From positions 1 through 6,461 of the forward strand of contig JABMOJ010000028.1 of assembly GCA_013204195.1 (NCBI GenBank): 6,461 nt of DNA. Direction: 5' to 3'. This document shows positions 5,961 to 6,461 of the stretch, in pieces; the stretch's first letter is position 1, and every line of letters starts with the position of its first letter. This stretch comes from SAR86 cluster bacterium. Lineage in GTDB: Bacteria; Pseudomonadota; Gammaproteobacteria; Pseudomonadales; Azotimanducaceae. The notes below the pieces were generated by a model. The model was not told the DNA's origin. It made no database searches and saw nothing but the letters and a program-made list of their open reading frames with translations. The translations under genes and the position numbers were made by a program.

Positions 5961-6461
5961 TGGGATGAGAATTTCCTAATCGATCGGGCGCCACACCTGA
6001 TACCAAATAGTTAGAAGCTTGATTCGCCAAACTGGCGGCCATCACATCAAACAGCGACATATCGATACTCTGTCCCAGGCCGCTTCGCTGACGCTCTTGC
6101 ACCGCCGCCAGAATCGCGATGGTGGCGTACAGACCGGTGAGCACATCGGCGACGGCCACGCCGACTTTCTGTGGTCCGTCATTGGATTTAGCATCCGGCT
6201 CGCCGGTGATACTCATCAGACCGCTCATACCCTGAATCATAAAGTCGTAACCCGGGCGTTCCTTGTAAGGGCCGGTTTGGCCAAAGCCGGTAATTGAGCA
6301 ATATATCAGTTGGGGATTCAGCGCTTGCAGACTCGCATAGTCGAGACCTCGGCGCTGCATATCGCCGACCTTGAAGTTTTCAATCAGGATATCCGAGCGC
6401 TGCGCTAGTTCTCTAACCAGCGCCTGGCCTTCGGTGCTTGCCATATCGATCGCCACCGAAC

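Larger units (their letters stand above)
5474..6461 (-). pseudogene. CaiB/BaiF (class III) CoA-transferase, frameshifted and cut by the window edge
   Basis: Formyl-CoA:oxalate/carnitine CoA-transferase-type enzyme, which moves CoA between carboxylic acids through an aspartyl-CoA thioester. It is read in two frames. The first runs from the right edge to about 5957: SVAIDMAS, SDILIENFKVGDMQRRGLDY, SITGFGQTGPY, GYDFMIQGMSGLMSITGEPD, then VAVADVLTGLYATIAILAAV with the likely catalytic Asp at codon 6147-6145, and GLGQSIDMSLFDV. The second runs from about 5956 to 5474: VPYQTFATLDGYIIVAVGND, AGVPCGPINTIDRLFSDP, NPIKYS, PPVLGVDTDS. The family normally continues from HPN straight into VPYQTF, so one base is missing near 5954-5960. 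The ATG-like and GTG starts at 6456 and 5956 are internal codons. About 60 N-terminal residues lie outside the window. Both halves stay well conserved, so this is a recent mutation or a sequencing error. It is first in the visible cluster and overlaps the next gene. Its natural substrate is not readable. Confidence 0.85.

Noticed and set aside
5950..5962. Programmed ribosomal frameshifting in the CoA-transferase
   Set aside because: No canonical slippery heptamer or obvious downstream structure was found, and the family is not known to me to use frameshifting; a deletion or sequencing error is simpler.

Overview
The window looks like a piece of a proteobacterial chromosome, most likely from a gammaproteobacterium and perhaps a marine one. 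The grounds are moderate GC by eye (a little above half), a DUF1631 protein of the gammaproteobacterial type, AGGA-type ribosome binding sites, and the closeness of one gene to PhnY/PhnZ enzymes first found in marine bacteria. The taxonomic call is inference from gene content only. No RNA gene, CRISPR array, insertion sequence or integrase was found.

Layout. Positions 1-525 (+) hold the C-terminal end of a GPH/MFS_2-type sugar-cation symporter whose start lies outside the window. Positions 698-1081 (-) hold a small membrane protein resembling the YbaN/DUF454 group, with a good ribosome binding site and a candidate terminator. A 380-base gap (1082-1461) has no gene but contains a 10-bp tandem repeat and two hairpins, the second able to fold in two mutually exclusive ways. 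Positions 1462-3366 (+) hold a 634-residue DUF1631 protein with a helical core, a coiled-coil linker and two related small C-terminal domains.

From the right edge to 3399 the minus strand carries a tight cluster in the order CoA-transferase, oxygenase fusion, methyltransferase. The CaiB/BaiF (class III) CoA-transferase has lost its reading frame through an apparent one-base deletion near 5954-5960. It overlaps by 11 bases the TTG-started gene for a 445-residue fusion protein. That fusion joins an N-terminal PhnZ-type HD-domain oxygenase to a C-terminal PhyH/PhnY-type Fe(II)/2-oxoglutarate dioxygenase. A class I SAM methyltransferase follows after 67 bases, possibly with its own promoter.

The fusion is the most interesting item. 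In the known two-protein pathway PhnY hydroxylates C1 of 2-aminoethylphosphonate, and PhnZ then cleaves the C-P bond oxidatively to release phosphate and glycine. Here both activities appear to sit on one chain, with the residues expected for metal and substrate binding present in both halves. The neighbours suggest a catabolic unit for an organophosphonate or similar compound, but the substrate cannot be read from the sequence, and no phosphonate transporter or regulator is visible in the window.
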